From Oryzicola mucosus (GTDB taxonomy: Bacteria > Pseudomonadota > Alphaproteobacteria > Rhizobiales > Rhizobiaceae): a DNA stretch of 64,000 bases. Positions within the stretch are counted from its first letter, which is position 1, and each line of letters begins with the position of its first letter. The DNA lies in assembly GCF_014534685.1 (NCBI RefSeq), contig NZ_JACVVX010000007.1, positions 62,001-126,000 of the forward strand, read 5' to 3'. A program made the translations under genes and the position numbers. Shown piece by piece: positions 8,446 through 17,157 of the stretch. The notes beneath the pieces are model-generated. The model did no database searches and was not told the origin of the DNA. It saw nothing but the letters and a program-made list of their open reading frames with translations.

Positions 8446-8748
8446 ATGGTCGCATGGGACAAAATTGTCGGCTTCGACTGGGACGACGGCAACGCGCGCA
8501 AGAGCGCCGATAAGCACGCTGTCAGCCAGATGGAAGCCGAGCAGGTGTTCTTCAACGAACCCCTGCTGACGGTTCCCGACGTGAAGCACAGCAGCGCCGA
8601 GCGGCGCATCCATGCCCTCGGACGCACCGATGACGGGAGGCTGCTGCACATCACCTTCACGCTTCGGGAAGATGGGAAGAAACTGCGGGTGATTTCAGCC
8701 CGTGATATGAGCCGCAAGGAGCGGAGCTATTATGAACAGGGCATCTGA
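8446..8748 (+). CDS. brnT: BrnT-family RNase toxin
   Basis: A 100-residue protein with the BrnT core: FDWDDGNARKSADKHAVSQM near the N-terminus, EQVFFNEPLL, the RIHALGRTDDGRLLHITFTL strands, and the terminal RVISARDMSRKERSYYE motif. BrnT is a RelE-fold ribonuclease of a type II toxin-antitoxin system. The gene overlaps the antitoxin gene by 17 bases. No Shine-Dalgarno sequence precedes the ATG and a promoter appears to end at it, so translation may be leaderless. It is oriented opposite to its neighbours, as an independent stability cassette. Confidence 0.88.
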   Translation: MVAWDKIVGFDWDDGNARKSADKHAVSQMEAEQVFFNEPLLTVPDVKHSSAERRIHALGRTDDGRLLHITFTLREDGKKLRVISARDMSRKERSYYEQGI

Positions 8749-9010
8749 CACGATACCGACATTCACGAGCGAGGCTGAGGAACGGGCTTTCTGGGAAAGC
8801 CATGACTCCAGCGAGCACATCGATTGGAGCAAGGCCGAAAAGGTGCGGTTGCCCAATCTGAAGCCTTCGTCGACATCAATTTCGTTGCGACTGCCCAATT
8901 CCCTTCTGGAGCGGATCAAAGTTGCGGCTGGCAAGCGCGATGTCCCTTATCAGTCCCTTATCAAGGTCTGGCTTGCCGAGAAACTCGATACGGCCGGTCC
9001 GCAACGCTGA
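8732..9010 (+). CDS. brnA: BrnA-type antitoxin (ribbon-helix-helix)
   Basis: A 92-residue protein. The N-terminal half (FTSEAEERAFWESHDSSEHI) is the toxin-binding region seen in CopG/BrnA-type antitoxins; the C-terminal half (TSISLRLPNSLLERIKVAAG to SLIKVWLAEKL) is a ribbon-helix-helix DNA-binding domain. It neutralises BrnT and should autorepress through the palindrome at 8422-8442. It starts inside the brnT frame, ensuring coupled translation. Confidence 0.85.
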   Translation: MNRASDTIPTFTSEAEERAFWESHDSSEHIDWSKAEKVRLPNLKPSSTSISLRLPNSLLERIKVAAGKRDVPYQSLIKVWLAEKLDTAGPQR

Positions 9011-9026
9011 TCCAAACCACATGGAA

Positions 9027-9059
9027 ATGGCCGGTCAATCCAGAAGGCAGACCGGCCAT
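9027..9059. terminator. hairpin between convergent brnA and helicase genes
   Basis: ATGGCCGGTC (9027-9036) and GACCGGCCAT (9050-9059) form a perfect 10-base inverted repeat in the 59-base gap between two convergent genes. No T run follows on either side, so it is at best a weak bidirectional terminator. Confidence 0.45.
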
Positions 9060-9069
9060 GATCGTAGCG

Positions 9070-10330
9070 TCAGGCAACGATCGTGTCGGAAGCACCGTCG
9101 ATATCGGCAGCAAGCGCTTTCTCAATCTCCCCAAGTTGTTGACGCTTATCGGCCAGTTCGCCGGCGAAGGCGAAATCAGTTTCGCCGCTACGCGATTGGT
9201 ATGAGGCAAGCCTCCGGCGCGCGTCGGCGAGGCGCTGGCGGTTGCGCTCACGCTCTCCCTCGAAATCGTCAAGCGCATGTTCGACGCGCGACACGGCGCC
9301 AAGCGGTGTGACTGTCATGGGAAGCTCGATCTCATAGTCCGCGCCGGTTCGCATCAGCATGGTGGTATAGCGATAGCCGTCCCTGCCGAAGCGCTGACCG
9401 TCAAATTCGAGATCGAAGCCGCCTATGGAGGCAATGACGCTTTCGCCCTCCTGCTGGAGCTGCGCCACGGTAAGAACTTCCTTCATCAACGCCCTGCCCG
9501 CCTCCTTGCGCTCGGTATAAGTCTTGTCCGCCACGGTCATGGTGAAGGCTTCGCCCGTGGTCGGAACCAGCCGTTCAATATCCTGTCCGATCTCGGCAAT
9601 ACGCCGGGTCGACAACTCGATATCGCGCTCGGCATCGCGGACCTGACGACGAACCGCATGCTGGTCATCGATATGAGCGGCGCGCAGGCGCTCCAGCCGG
9701 GCGATGTCGGCTTCGAGTCCCGCCTTCTGCATCAGGCGTTGGTCGCCTGATGCGATCGCCTTCGCCATGGCGAACTGGCTGGCCTGGCCTTCGCCCATGT
9801 CCTCAAGGCGGCGAATGGAGGTGTCGCCCGACAGTGCCGCGGCGATGAAGCGGGCCTTGCGCTCATTGTTCTGCCACATGGTCGCGTCGAGGCTTCCTTC
9901 GGTGGCGTATGCGAACAGATCAACACTGTCGTGCTGATTGCCCTGCCGGACAATGCGGCCTTCCCGCTGTTCGATTTGGGAGGGGAGCCAGGGGACGTCG
10001 AGATGATGCAGCGCCTTCAGGCGAAGTTGCGCATTGACGCCGGTGCCCATGGTTTCGGAGCTGCCGAGAAGGAAGCGGACCTTGCCGGCGCGGACATCAC
10101 CGAACAGCCGCTGTTTGGCCTCGGACTTCTTGTAGTCCTGCATGAAGGCGATTTCGGAAGCCGGAACGCCCATCCGGATCAGTTCGTCCCGGATCCAGCG
10201 ATAGGCCGAGAAGCCCCGCGTTTTTTCGACGTTGATCGTGCCGAGATCGGAGAAGATCATCTGCGCCGCGCCGGGGAACTCGAATGGCTTGCCGTCGGGC
10301 CGGACATAGGCGTTCCCGGCTGTCTCCTGC
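9070..10330 (-). pseudogene. C-terminal fragment of a large SNF2-type helicase/methylase
   Basis: The frame from 10260 encodes about 396 residues of a superfamily 2 helicase C-terminal domain: LLGSSETMGTGVNAQ (motif V) and QIEQREGRIVRQGNQ (motif VI, arginine finger), then a long coiled-coil tail. The frame is open upstream of 10260 (reading ETAGNAYVRPDGKPFEFPGA) exactly to the transposon end at 10331, where homology stops. Proteins of this kind on rhizobial plasmids are very large, about 1,500 residues or more, with an N-terminal methylase part; here everything before the last helicase motifs is gone. The gene is therefore broken by the transposon and a later loss of the other half. Confidence 0.75.
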
Positions 10331-10337
10331 TGTCAGT

Positions 10338-10457
10338 TTGCATTTAACCGTGAGATTCCGCTCCTAATATTTTCAACAAGATAGCTTGGCACTTAATTTG
10401 CGACTTGGCATTTAATGTGAGATTCCTTCTTGGATTTTGGCACTTAATGTGAGATTC
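10338..10457. repeat. left-end array of four transposase-binding-like repeats
   Basis: Four direct copies of a roughly 20-base motif begin at 10338, 10386, 10405 and 10437. Copies 3 and 4 are nearly identical (TTGGCAYTTAATGTGAGATT); copy 1 differs in the centre and copy 2 lacks the GAGATTC half. Such arrays are the TniA binding sites of this transposon group. Confidence 0.65.
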
Positions 10458-10487
10458 AATCGTCGACGCAATCGACGGTATTTCTGC

Positions 10488-12101
10488 ATGATTGATCCAT
10501 TACCTGAGGAGGTTGACGAAGCGCTTTGGGATGAGGCGTGTCGACGAGCCGAGGCCATTCGAGGATTTCTGATGCGTCGGTCTGGCAAGGTAGCGGCCGG
10601 GGATATGGCGCTGCTGGCTGCCGAACTCGACGTCAGTCGGGCAACCGCATTCCGCCTTATCAAGCTATTTCGAGCTGGAGGAACGGTGATGTCGCTGGTG
10701 GAGCGCAAACCCGGCCGGCCTAATGGCCGCAGGATGCTCGATGACAGGCGAGAGGAAATCATCCGCACCAGCATCAACCGATACTACTTGAATAAGAACC
10801 GTCCGGGCGTTTCTCAATTAATTCGCGATGTACAGACGACCTGCGTCTCGGTCGGGCTCAAACCGCCACATCGCCGGACGATCGAAGCACGGATCGAGGA
10901 CATCGACCTTCAGAAGCGCGCCAAACGACGGGGCGAAGCCGAAGTCGTGAAGCGGACAACAGCTGTTCCGGGAGTGCTCGCTGCCTCACGTCCACTCCAG
11001 ATTGTCCAAGTCGATCATACCAAAGCAGATGTCTTTATCGTCGACGAAGAAACGCGTCTGCCGATCGGGAGGCCTTGGCTAACTCTTGCCATGGACGTCT
11101 GCACTCGGATGGTGACAGGGTTTTACCTCACGATGGACGCCCCCTCCCGGCTCTCGACCAGTTTATGCTTGCTACACTCCGTCTTTGACAAATCGCCTTG
11201 GCTGCGGGAGCGCGAGATCATCGAACCGTGGCCCGTAGCCGGACTCCCAGAGACGTTGCATGTCGATAATGGCAGCGACTTCAGGAGTCGTGCTTTCAAG
11301 AGGGGGTGTGAGGACGCGGGCATGGCGATCAACTGGCGTCCACCGGGCGAACCGCGGTTCGGTGGCCATATCGAACGGTTGATCGGCACCCAGATGGGAA
11401 AACTCCACTTACTACCCGGTACGACGTTCAGCAATGCACAGGAGCTTGGCGAATACGATTCGAAGCGGCATTCGGCGCTGACTTTGCGCGAACTCGAGCG
11501 ATACATCGCCCTCGACATTGTTGGTAACTACCATCAGTCGATCCACGGCAGTCTAGGCCGTCCCCCAATCGCCGTCTGGCGCGAGCAAGAGGGTGAAATT
11601 CCGCTCCGATTGCCGCAGGATCGCATGCGTTTTTGGCTGACATTCCTGCCCGAGCAGGAGCGCACGCTGCAACCAACCGGGATCCATCTCTTTGGACTGC
11701 GCTATTGGTCGGCAGCCCTAAGTGCCGACGTCGGGAGTGCAAATCGCCGGTTGCTCGTCAAATACGATCCTCGGGACATGTCTCGTGTCTTCGTGCGGCG
11801 ACAATCGGGCAACTTCGTGGAAGCTCGCTACGCCGATCTTACCTTGCCTTCGATAACACTGCACGAAGCCTTGGCGGCGCGCCGTGCGCTTCTGGCGAAG
11901 GGGCGACGAGAGGTGAATACCCGCACCATCGTTGGCACAGCGATTGAGCAGCGCAAGCTGGTGGATGCAGCGGTCAAGGCGACAGCGACTGCGCGACGGG
12001 GGTGCCCTGCCCGCGCGAAAACGAAAGTGGATGACGGCAGTTGGGGCTCGCTTCGGGGGATCGACTCCAGCAAACCTGTTGCTTTCGAGGACACGGAATG
12101 A
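10488..12101 (+). CDS. tniA: TniA-type DDE transposase (Mu C-terminal family)
   Basis: A 537-residue transposase. An N-terminal helix-turn-helix (ALLAAELDVSRATAFRLIKL) is followed by an RNase-H-fold integrase core with the catalytic triad D176 (IVQVDHTKAD), D260 (LHVDNGSDF) and E296 (GGHIERLIG), and a Mu-transposase C-terminal beta-barrel. It catalyses strand cleavage and joining with help from the TniB ATPase. The ATG at 10488 is preferred; the longer open frame to 10437 starts with TTG inside an end repeat. It is followed after six bases by tniB. Confidence 0.88.
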   Translation: MIDPLPEEVDEALWDEACRRAEAIRGFLMRRSGKVAAGDMALLAAELDVSRATAFRLIKLFRAGGTVMSLVERKPGRPNGRRMLDDRREEIIRTSINRYYLNKNRPGVSQLIRDVQTTCVSVGLKPPHRRTIEARIEDIDLQKRAKRRGEAEVVKRTTAVPGVLAASRPLQIVQVDHTKADVFIVDEETRLPIGRPWLTLAMDVCTRMVTGFYLTMDAPSRLSTSLCLLHSVFDKSPWLREREIIEPWPVAGLPETLHVDNGSDFRSRAFKRGCEDAGMAINWRPPGEPRFGGHIERLIGTQMGKLHLLPGTTFSNAQELGEYDSKRHSALTLRELERYIALDIVGNYHQSIHGSLGRPPIAVWREQEGEIPLRLPQDRMRFWLTFLPEQERTLQPTGIHLFGLRYWSAALSADVGSANRRLLVKYDPRDMSRVFVRRQSGNFVEARYADLTLPSITLHEALAARRALLAKGRREVNTRTIVGTAIEQRKLVDAAVKATATARRGCPARAKTKVDDGSWGSLRGIDSSKPVAFEDTE

Positions 12102-12107
12102 GCTTGC

Positions 12108-12989
12108 ATGAACACAGAAATCTCTCACCTGACGGCGAATGCCGCGGTACTGCTCGGTGAAGCAGATAAACAGCGCATCCGCGCGATAAGATCACGCCGC
12201 TGGCTCGTTTATCCGCGTGCCAAGCAGGTGCTCGATCGCCTCAACCTCCTGGTTGATCATCCACGCGGGACGCGAATGCCTTCCATCGCCGTATACGGTG
12301 ACAGTGGAATGGGCAAAACAATGATCATGAAGCGTTTCCGTGACCAGCATCCGCCAAGCTTCAATTCGCTCACCGGCAGGCTGAAAACGCCGGTTCTCGC
12401 AATGGAGATGACCAGCCGGCCTGGTGAGAGACGGTTTTATGCCGAACTTCTGACCCTCCTCGGCGCACCACAGCGGCCGCGCGCCGATATCGCACAAATG
12501 GAGCAGGCTGCGTTGCGCATCATGGAAGCAATCGGCGTGCAAGTGCTGGTGATCGACGAAGTGCATAACATTCTCGCTGGAACATATCGCGAGCAGCGCA
12601 TCGTCCTCAATACGCTGCGCTTTCTGAGCAACCGCCTTCAGATCTCGCTCATCTGCTTCGGGGTCAATGACGCCCGTGAGGCCATTGGCGGCGATGTACA
12701 ATTGGCGCGCCGCTTCGAACAGTTCACGCTGAGCCGCTGGGTTGCAAATGAGCAGTTCGAAATCTTGGTTGCCTTGATCCTGCGCAACACACCACTGCGT
12801 CACCCATCGGTGCTAACCGCAAAATCATTGCGGCGGATACTGCAGATCAGCGAGGGCATCACTGCCAACATCTTCCACATAATCAACTCACTGGCTATCG
12901 AGGCGATCGAAAGCGGAAAAGAGCGGATTACCGATGAAGCCATTGAGAAATGGGAGCCGGAATTTGACGCCGAAGCAGCGTTCGCATGA
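12108..12989 (+). CDS. tniB: TniB-type AAA+ ATPase of transposition
   Basis: A 293-residue ATPase with Walker A GDSGMGKT at 64-71, Walker B VLVIDE at 146-151 and a sensor-like stretch ISLICFGVND. TniB/TnsC-type proteins load on target DNA and activate the transposase. The gene lies directly behind tniA and one base before the tniQ start, so the three form one operon. Length and motif order are normal for the family. A decayed relative of the same family is found at 27790-28052. Confidence 0.87.
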   Translation: MNTEISHLTANAAVLLGEADKQRIRAIRSRRWLVYPRAKQVLDRLNLLVDHPRGTRMPSIAVYGDSGMGKTMIMKRFRDQHPPSFNSLTGRLKTPVLAMEMTSRPGERRFYAELLTLLGAPQRPRADIAQMEQAALRIMEAIGVQVLVIDEVHNILAGTYREQRIVLNTLRFLSNRLQISLICFGVNDAREAIGGDVQLARRFEQFTLSRWVANEQFEILVALILRNTPLRHPSVLTAKSLRRILQISEGITANIFHIINSLAIEAIESGKERITDEAIEKWEPEFDAEAAFA

Positions 12990-12990
12990 G

Positions 12991-13851
12991 ATGGGATTAT
13001 CCGCACGGCAATTGCCGGTAAGGCTGGCGCCCTACCCCGATGAACTTCTGTCGTCGTGGATCATTCGGCATGCTGCTTTCTATGCGGTCCCTCCCTTGGC
13101 TATGCTTCAGCATTGCCTTCCCGAGATACAATCTTTGCGCACGGCCGATCTAGACATCACCGAAAGTCGGGTTGCCCGCATCGCCCGTATGTTCTCTGCT
13201 GATCCCGCCACGGTGCTGCGCATGACGTTCTCGAACATCACGCAGTCATCGCGGCGCCTGATTGCCAGCGAGCCCCGGCAATTATGTTGCAGCTGTAGTC
13301 CGATTACTAACGAGTTGCATCCCGTTCTTCGTAGCCGGTTTCTCGGCTGGCGCATCACCTGTCCGCTTTGTGGCAACCTCCTTCAGAACGCTGACGGGGG
13401 TCCCCGACGCTCTCCCTTCAGCCGCTATCACAATAGTGCCCTTATAGGAGAACAGCTTCTCGACGACGAGGCCGAGCGCGGCATGCAAAACTGGATGCCG
13501 CCAAGCGAAATTGCTCGCCTCCTCCTGATGCGGCGCGTCCCAAGGCCTTTGCCCGATCGTTACGAACCATCAAACTATAGAGTGCTCGGCGTGATCATTC
13601 CTGATCTCGACGACGTTCTCAGGGTGCAAAATAGCAAACTTCCGTCGCGAGCAAGTACGCTCTTGCCGCTGCACTTGAGGCCGGCTCTTTTAGCTGGTGT
13701 AGCCATCGTCCAGCGCTCAGGCCCGGAGATGCTTCACATGCTGCGAAGCCATATGATGGGCGAGAACAAAGCTCGCTTCGGGAGCGCCATAGACGAGATC
13801 GTGGACTGCGCACGTCAGTCACGGACATCTTCGCAGCTGCACTTAATTTGA
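12991..13851 (+). CDS. tniQ: TniQ family transposition/target-selection protein
   Basis: A 286-residue protein with the TniQ N-terminal signature (LPVRLAPYPDELLSSWIIRH) and a zinc-finger-like Cys cluster (CCSCS followed by TCPLCG about 25 residues later). TniQ acts in target-site selection in Tn7-like and Tn5053-like elements. The ATG at 12991 lies one base after the tniB stop; a longer frame overlapping tniB is less likely. The stop at 13851 lies inside the first right-end repeat. Confidence 0.85.
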   Translation: MGLSARQLPVRLAPYPDELLSSWIIRHAAFYAVPPLAMLQHCLPEIQSLRTADLDITESRVARIARMFSADPATVLRMTFSNITQSSRRLIASEPRQLCCSCSPITNELHPVLRSRFLGWRITCPLCGNLLQNADGGPRRSPFSRYHNSALIGEQLLDDEAERGMQNWMPPSEIARLLLMRRVPRPLPDRYEPSNYRVLGVIIPDLDDVLRVQNSKLPSRASTLLPLHLRPALLAGVAIVQRSGPEMLHMLRSHMMGENKARFGSAIDEIVDCARQSRTSSQLHLI

Positions 13852-13932
13852 GATTCTTTGCCCATAGAATCTCAAATTAAGAGCCAAACAAGAAGAAACG
13901 GCCGCATTCTTACGTTTAAGTGCCAAACGACA
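13840..13932. repeat. right-end repeats with a perfect 15-base hairpin
   Basis: Three copies of the end motif are present: direct at 13840-13856, inverted at 13867-13886, and inverted at about 13910-13932 (the terminal inverted repeat). The first two face each other, forming a perfect 15-base stem (13842-13856 with 13867-13881) that can also terminate tniQ transcription. Confidence 0.65.
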
Positions 13933-14023
13933 CAAGCCCAAGCCTCGCGACGCGCCAACGATCAACGCATTCTGGTGATGATCTGCCATAACGTTTCCTC
14001 CGGATTGTCGATGAATTTCGAGA

Positions 14024-14353
14024 TCATTGTCGATTGAGTTGCCTGACGATCTCCTCGCTCTGCCGCATGGCGAGCGCGACGATGGTCAGTGTCGGATTTG
14101 CCGCCGCCGAGGTTGTGAAGATGCTCCCGTCGGCAACGAACAGATTGTCGATTTCATGGGCACGCCCCCAGCGGTCGACAACGCCGGCGGCTGGATCGGC
14201 ACTCATGCGCATCGTTCCCATATTTGGGATGTCGGCAAGGGCGGCATTTCGATCATTGTCGCCGACATTCTGTGCGCAGGTCCAGGCGGCCAATGGCAGG
14301 AACTCGGTTTTCTGGTCAGATGGCATCGGATGGATTGCGAGCTTTGCTGACAA
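14024..14353 (-). pseudogene. C-terminal fragment of a GMC oxidoreductase
   Basis: The last 70 residues match the C-terminal domain of GMC flavoenzymes: MGTMRMSADPAAGVVD, HEIDNLFVADGSIFTT and ANPTLTIVALAMR. The FAD-binding N-terminal domain is missing, and the short upstream segment has no GMC features. The residue where the catalytic His is expected before MGT is Asn. It lies between the transposon and an intact GMC gene of different sequence, so it is the remnant of a second enzyme and not a duplicated end. Confidence 0.7.
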
Positions 14354-14383
14354 GGCACTCCTATCACCTTGCGATGCGGGCAG

Positions 14384-16027
14384 TTACTGCGCGATCAAGG
14401 CAGCTGCTTTCTCGCCGATCATCGTGCACGCAGCATTCGTGTTTCCGTTGGGTATGAGCGGGATGATAGACCCGTCGGCAATCCGCAATCCATCTATCCC
14501 ACTTACCCGCAAGAAAGGATCCACGACAGCCCTAGGATCTGAACCCATCCGGCACGTGCCGACGGCATGGAAGTTTGGGCGCCCAAATTTTCTAGCATAG
14601 TTCAGCAACTCTTCATCTCCCTCGAACGCTGGACCGGGAACGACTTCCCTTAGTGATATGTTCTTAAGTGGAGATGTTGCGGCGAGCGATCGGGCGAGCT
14701 TCATGGCGCGAACGATCGCCTCCCGATCTCGGTCAGTTTCCAAGAAAGGCGCAGAAATATGCGGCAGTTGGTGGATAGACGGGCTCGTTATCTTAACCGT
14801 CCCACGAGCTTCTGGTGTTAGGTCGACAACGGTTAGCCGAAAGGCGGAAAAGGGATCCAGCAATGGCGCCTTCTCATCTCCCAACCCGCGCGAGGTCGAC
14901 CAGGCACCGAAGTTTATCTGACAATCCGGAAATGACGAGTTTGGGTTCAAGCGAAAGAAGCCACCGCCCATCGTGCCCGCTCCTGCCATCGGCCCACTCC
15001 GTTTGAGAATGTAACGGGCACCCATAGCCAACCGGCGGGCAATCGAATTGTAGCTATCATTGATCGTAATTTTCTTGCTGCATTCCATCACCACTCTGGA
15101 TTCAAAATGATCCTGATAGTTTTCGCCGACCTCTTGCAAATCCACAATTGTTTCTATGCCGAGGGACGAAAGTAGAGCGCCTGGTCCTACCCCTGACAAT
15201 TGCAGCAACTGCGGGGTACCAAAGCTGCCTGCGCTCAAAATGATTTCGGCACATGCGCGGAAGAAACGCCGTTCGCCTTTTATCACGGAGCTAACTGTTG
15301 TGGCCCGTTTTCTGTCGAACAGAATACGGTCGCACAGCGCGTCAGTAACGATCCGCAGGTTCGGCTTAGAGCTCGATAGATAAGCAGTGGCGGAACTCGA
15401 GCGCCTCCCATTCGAATAGGAAAATTGGAAGTATCCCACGCCATCTTGTTGTCCAGAATTGAAGTCTGGATTTCTTGAAAAGCCAAGCGTTGACGCCGCG
15501 TCAACAAATGCCGTCATCAAAGGATGGCACTCTGGATCAGATATTCGGATAGGGCCGGTTCCTCCATGTGCCGCATCTTCGCCACGCACGTTGCTTTCGG
15601 CTTTTCGGAAATATGGAAGTACATCGTCGTAGCTCCAACCTGAACAGCCATTTTCCGCCCAAGCATCGTAGATTTCAGGAGCGCCCCTTACGTAGGTCAT
15701 GCCGTTAATGGAACTTGTCCCGCCAAGGACACGGCCACGGGGCTGGGGGGTGACACGGCCTTCCAACCCCAGACGGCCGTGAACATTGTGCGGCCAGATT
15801 ATGCCCGGGTTGTCGAAGAGCTTTCCGAACCCTAGGGGTATATGTATCCAAGGGTTCCTATCCCGGGGACCAGCTTCCAAGAGAACGACGCGATGCCCGG
15901 CCTGCGCCAGGCGCGCAGCCACGATGGCACCAGACGATCCCGCCCCTACGACTACATAGTCGCTCTCGATCGTATTCGCGGGCGACGGCATTCCCGGCGG
16001 CGGGGTAGTGGCACTCGTCTCTGTCAT
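14384..16027 (-). CDS. GMC family FAD-dependent oxidoreductase
   Basis: A 547-residue choline-dehydrogenase-like enzyme. The FAD-binding dinucleotide motif VVGAGSSGAIVAARLAQAG is near residue 26, the GMC signature GGTSSINGMTYVRG is near 90, and the C-terminal active-site His is in NFHAVGTCRMGSDP with Asn in NTNAACTMIGEKAA. GMC enzymes oxidise alcohols to aldehydes or ketones. It is the last gene of the leftward catabolic operon and overlaps the amidase stop/start by four bases. The substrate is not deducible; context suggests an alcohol released from an amide-containing compound. Confidence 0.88.
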   Translation of the reverse strand: MTETSATTPPPGMPSPANTIESDYVVVGAGSSGAIVAARLAQAGHRVVLLEAGPRDRNPWIHIPLGFGKLFDNPGIIWPHNVHGRLGLEGRVTPQPRGRVLGGTSSINGMTYVRGAPEIYDAWAENGCSGWSYDDVLPYFRKAESNVRGEDAAHGGTGPIRISDPECHPLMTAFVDAASTLGFSRNPDFNSGQQDGVGYFQFSYSNGRRSSSATAYLSSSKPNLRIVTDALCDRILFDRKRATTVSSVIKGERRFFRACAEIILSAGSFGTPQLLQLSGVGPGALLSSLGIETIVDLQEVGENYQDHFESRVVMECSKKITINDSYNSIARRLAMGARYILKRSGPMAGAGTMGGGFFRLNPNSSFPDCQINFGAWSTSRGLGDEKAPLLDPFSAFRLTVVDLTPEARGTVKITSPSIHQLPHISAPFLETDRDREAIVRAMKLARSLAATSPLKNISLREVVPGPAFEGDEELLNYARKFGRPNFHAVGTCRMGSDPRAVVDPFLRVSGIDGLRIADGSIIPLIPNGNTNAACTMIGEKAAALIAQ

Positions 16028-17157
16028 GCAGGAGTCTCCATTCTAACGTGGCAAAACTTCCTTGCGGCCGCGCAGAGCAGGGGCTCGCTGCCCATTGGGC
16101 CTACGAGTTGGAGGCTAATTGGTTGCCCGGCGACGGGCTCCAGCGGTATCGCAATCGCCGGATGCCCCGAGAGATTGAACGGCCTGACCATGCTGGTCAG
16201 GTTCACAATCCTCGGAGTGCGCCTTGCCGCTTCAAGCCTTGGGGGAAACACGCTCAGCGTCGGTAGTACCAGCAGATCCACCTTAGTGAATATCGCTGCC
16301 AGTTCGGCGCGCAAATCACGCCTGCATTCTTCCGCAGAAGAGATGTCCTTGTCCGTGATGTTCCCGTCGACACTGAGGCGGGCTTCGATATCTGATCCAA
16401 GAAGCCCTCTTCCAACGAGGTGGCCAAATGCCCTGAAGTTCTCCGCGCCGATGATTGTCAGACCGGCCTCAAATGCCTTCTCTAAGGTTCGGATCGGTTG
16501 TTCGGAGCTTTCGAAACCAGATCTTTCAATGGCTGATGCGATCGACAGCCTGATGTGGTCCACACTTTTTACAGGAACAATGCCTAGCTTCAGGTCGGGT
16601 GTCTTAGTTAGCGGAACAAAACCTGAGTCCAAAATGGCCATCGCATGCTCGATCCAGTCAATCGATCGGGCGAAGATGCCCACGCAGTCAAGTGAGCTAT
16701 CTGGAGGCATGACACCTTCTCGCGATAGCGTGCCAAAACCAGGCTTCAGGCCGTAGATGCCGCAACATGCGGCGGGGATGCGCACTGATCCTCCGGTATC
16801 CGTTCCTAAGGCGAATTCCACCAGCCCAGCCGCTACCGCAGCGGCGGAACCACTGGACGAGCCACCCGGTATCAAGTCCGGAAAAAGTGGATTCGGCGGC
16901 GTTCCCGCCCAATCGTTGATGCCGGTGACCCCATAAGCCAATTCATGCAGCACCGTGATGCCTACAATACGACAGCCGGATACTAGAAGCTTTCTCACGA
17001 CCTCAGCATGGGCTTTAGCTGGCTTGACATCCCCCAGGGCCCTTGAACCCGCGGTTGTAGGGAAACTTGCGACGTCTATTGTATTCTTGATGGCGACGCG
17101 AGGTCCGTCACCCCCAATATCGACGACGTACTCGAAAAATTTCTTGGTAAAGTTCAT
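16024..17157 (-). CDS. amidase signature family hydrolase, short form
   Basis: A 377-residue amidase with the Ser-cisSer-Lys triad recognisable as K24 (VAIKNTIDV), the Gly/Ser-rich GGSSSGSAAAVAAG near 98-111, and the nucleophile S124 in GTDTGGSVRIPA. Most family members have about 450-500 residues; this one begins almost directly at the catalytic Lys region and so lacks about 50 N-terminal residues, as in some known short amidases. It should hydrolyse a carboxylic amide or carbamate. ATGA-type overlaps with both neighbours mark strict translational coupling to the ABC ATPase and the GMC enzyme. Confidence 0.85.
   Translation of the reverse strand: MNFTKKFFEYVVDIGGDGPRVAIKNTIDVASFPTTAGSRALGDVKPAKAHAEVVRKLLVSGCRIVGITVLHELAYGVTGINDWAGTPPNPLFPDLIPGGSSSGSAAAVAAGLVEFALGTDTGGSVRIPAACCGIYGLKPGFGTLSREGVMPPDSSLDCVGIFARSIDWIEHAMAILDSGFVPLTKTPDLKLGIVPVKSVDHIRLSIASAIERSGFESSEQPIRTLEKAFEAGLTIIGAENFRAFGHLVGRGLLGSDIEARLSVDGNITDKDISSAEECRRDLRAELAAIFTKVDLLVLPTLSVFPPRLEAARRTPRIVNLTSMVRPFNLSGHPAIAIPLEPVAGQPISLQLVGPMGSEPLLCAAARKFCHVRMETPA

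Larger units (their letters stand above)
10331..13932 (+). mobile_element. tniA-tniB-tniQ transposon (Tn5053/Tn552-like), no resolvase
   Basis: A 3.6-kb element with DDE transposase TniA, ATPase TniB and TniQ on the plus strand. The left end TGTCAGTTTG at 10331 and the right end, whose complement reads TGTCGTTTGG ending at 13932, are imperfect inverted repeats continuing through (C)ACTTAAA/CATTTAA. Both ends carry several copies of a motif like TTGGCACTTAATGTGAGATTC split over about 130 bases (left) and 90 bases (right), as in Tn7-like elements. A TniR resolvase is absent. The five bases outside each end (CCTGC and CAAGC) do not match, so no target duplication is visible. Confidence 0.8.

Noticed and set aside
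10326-13937. target-site duplication of the transposon
   Set aside because: The five bases outside the ends (CCTGC and CAAGC) do not match, so no duplication is claimed.
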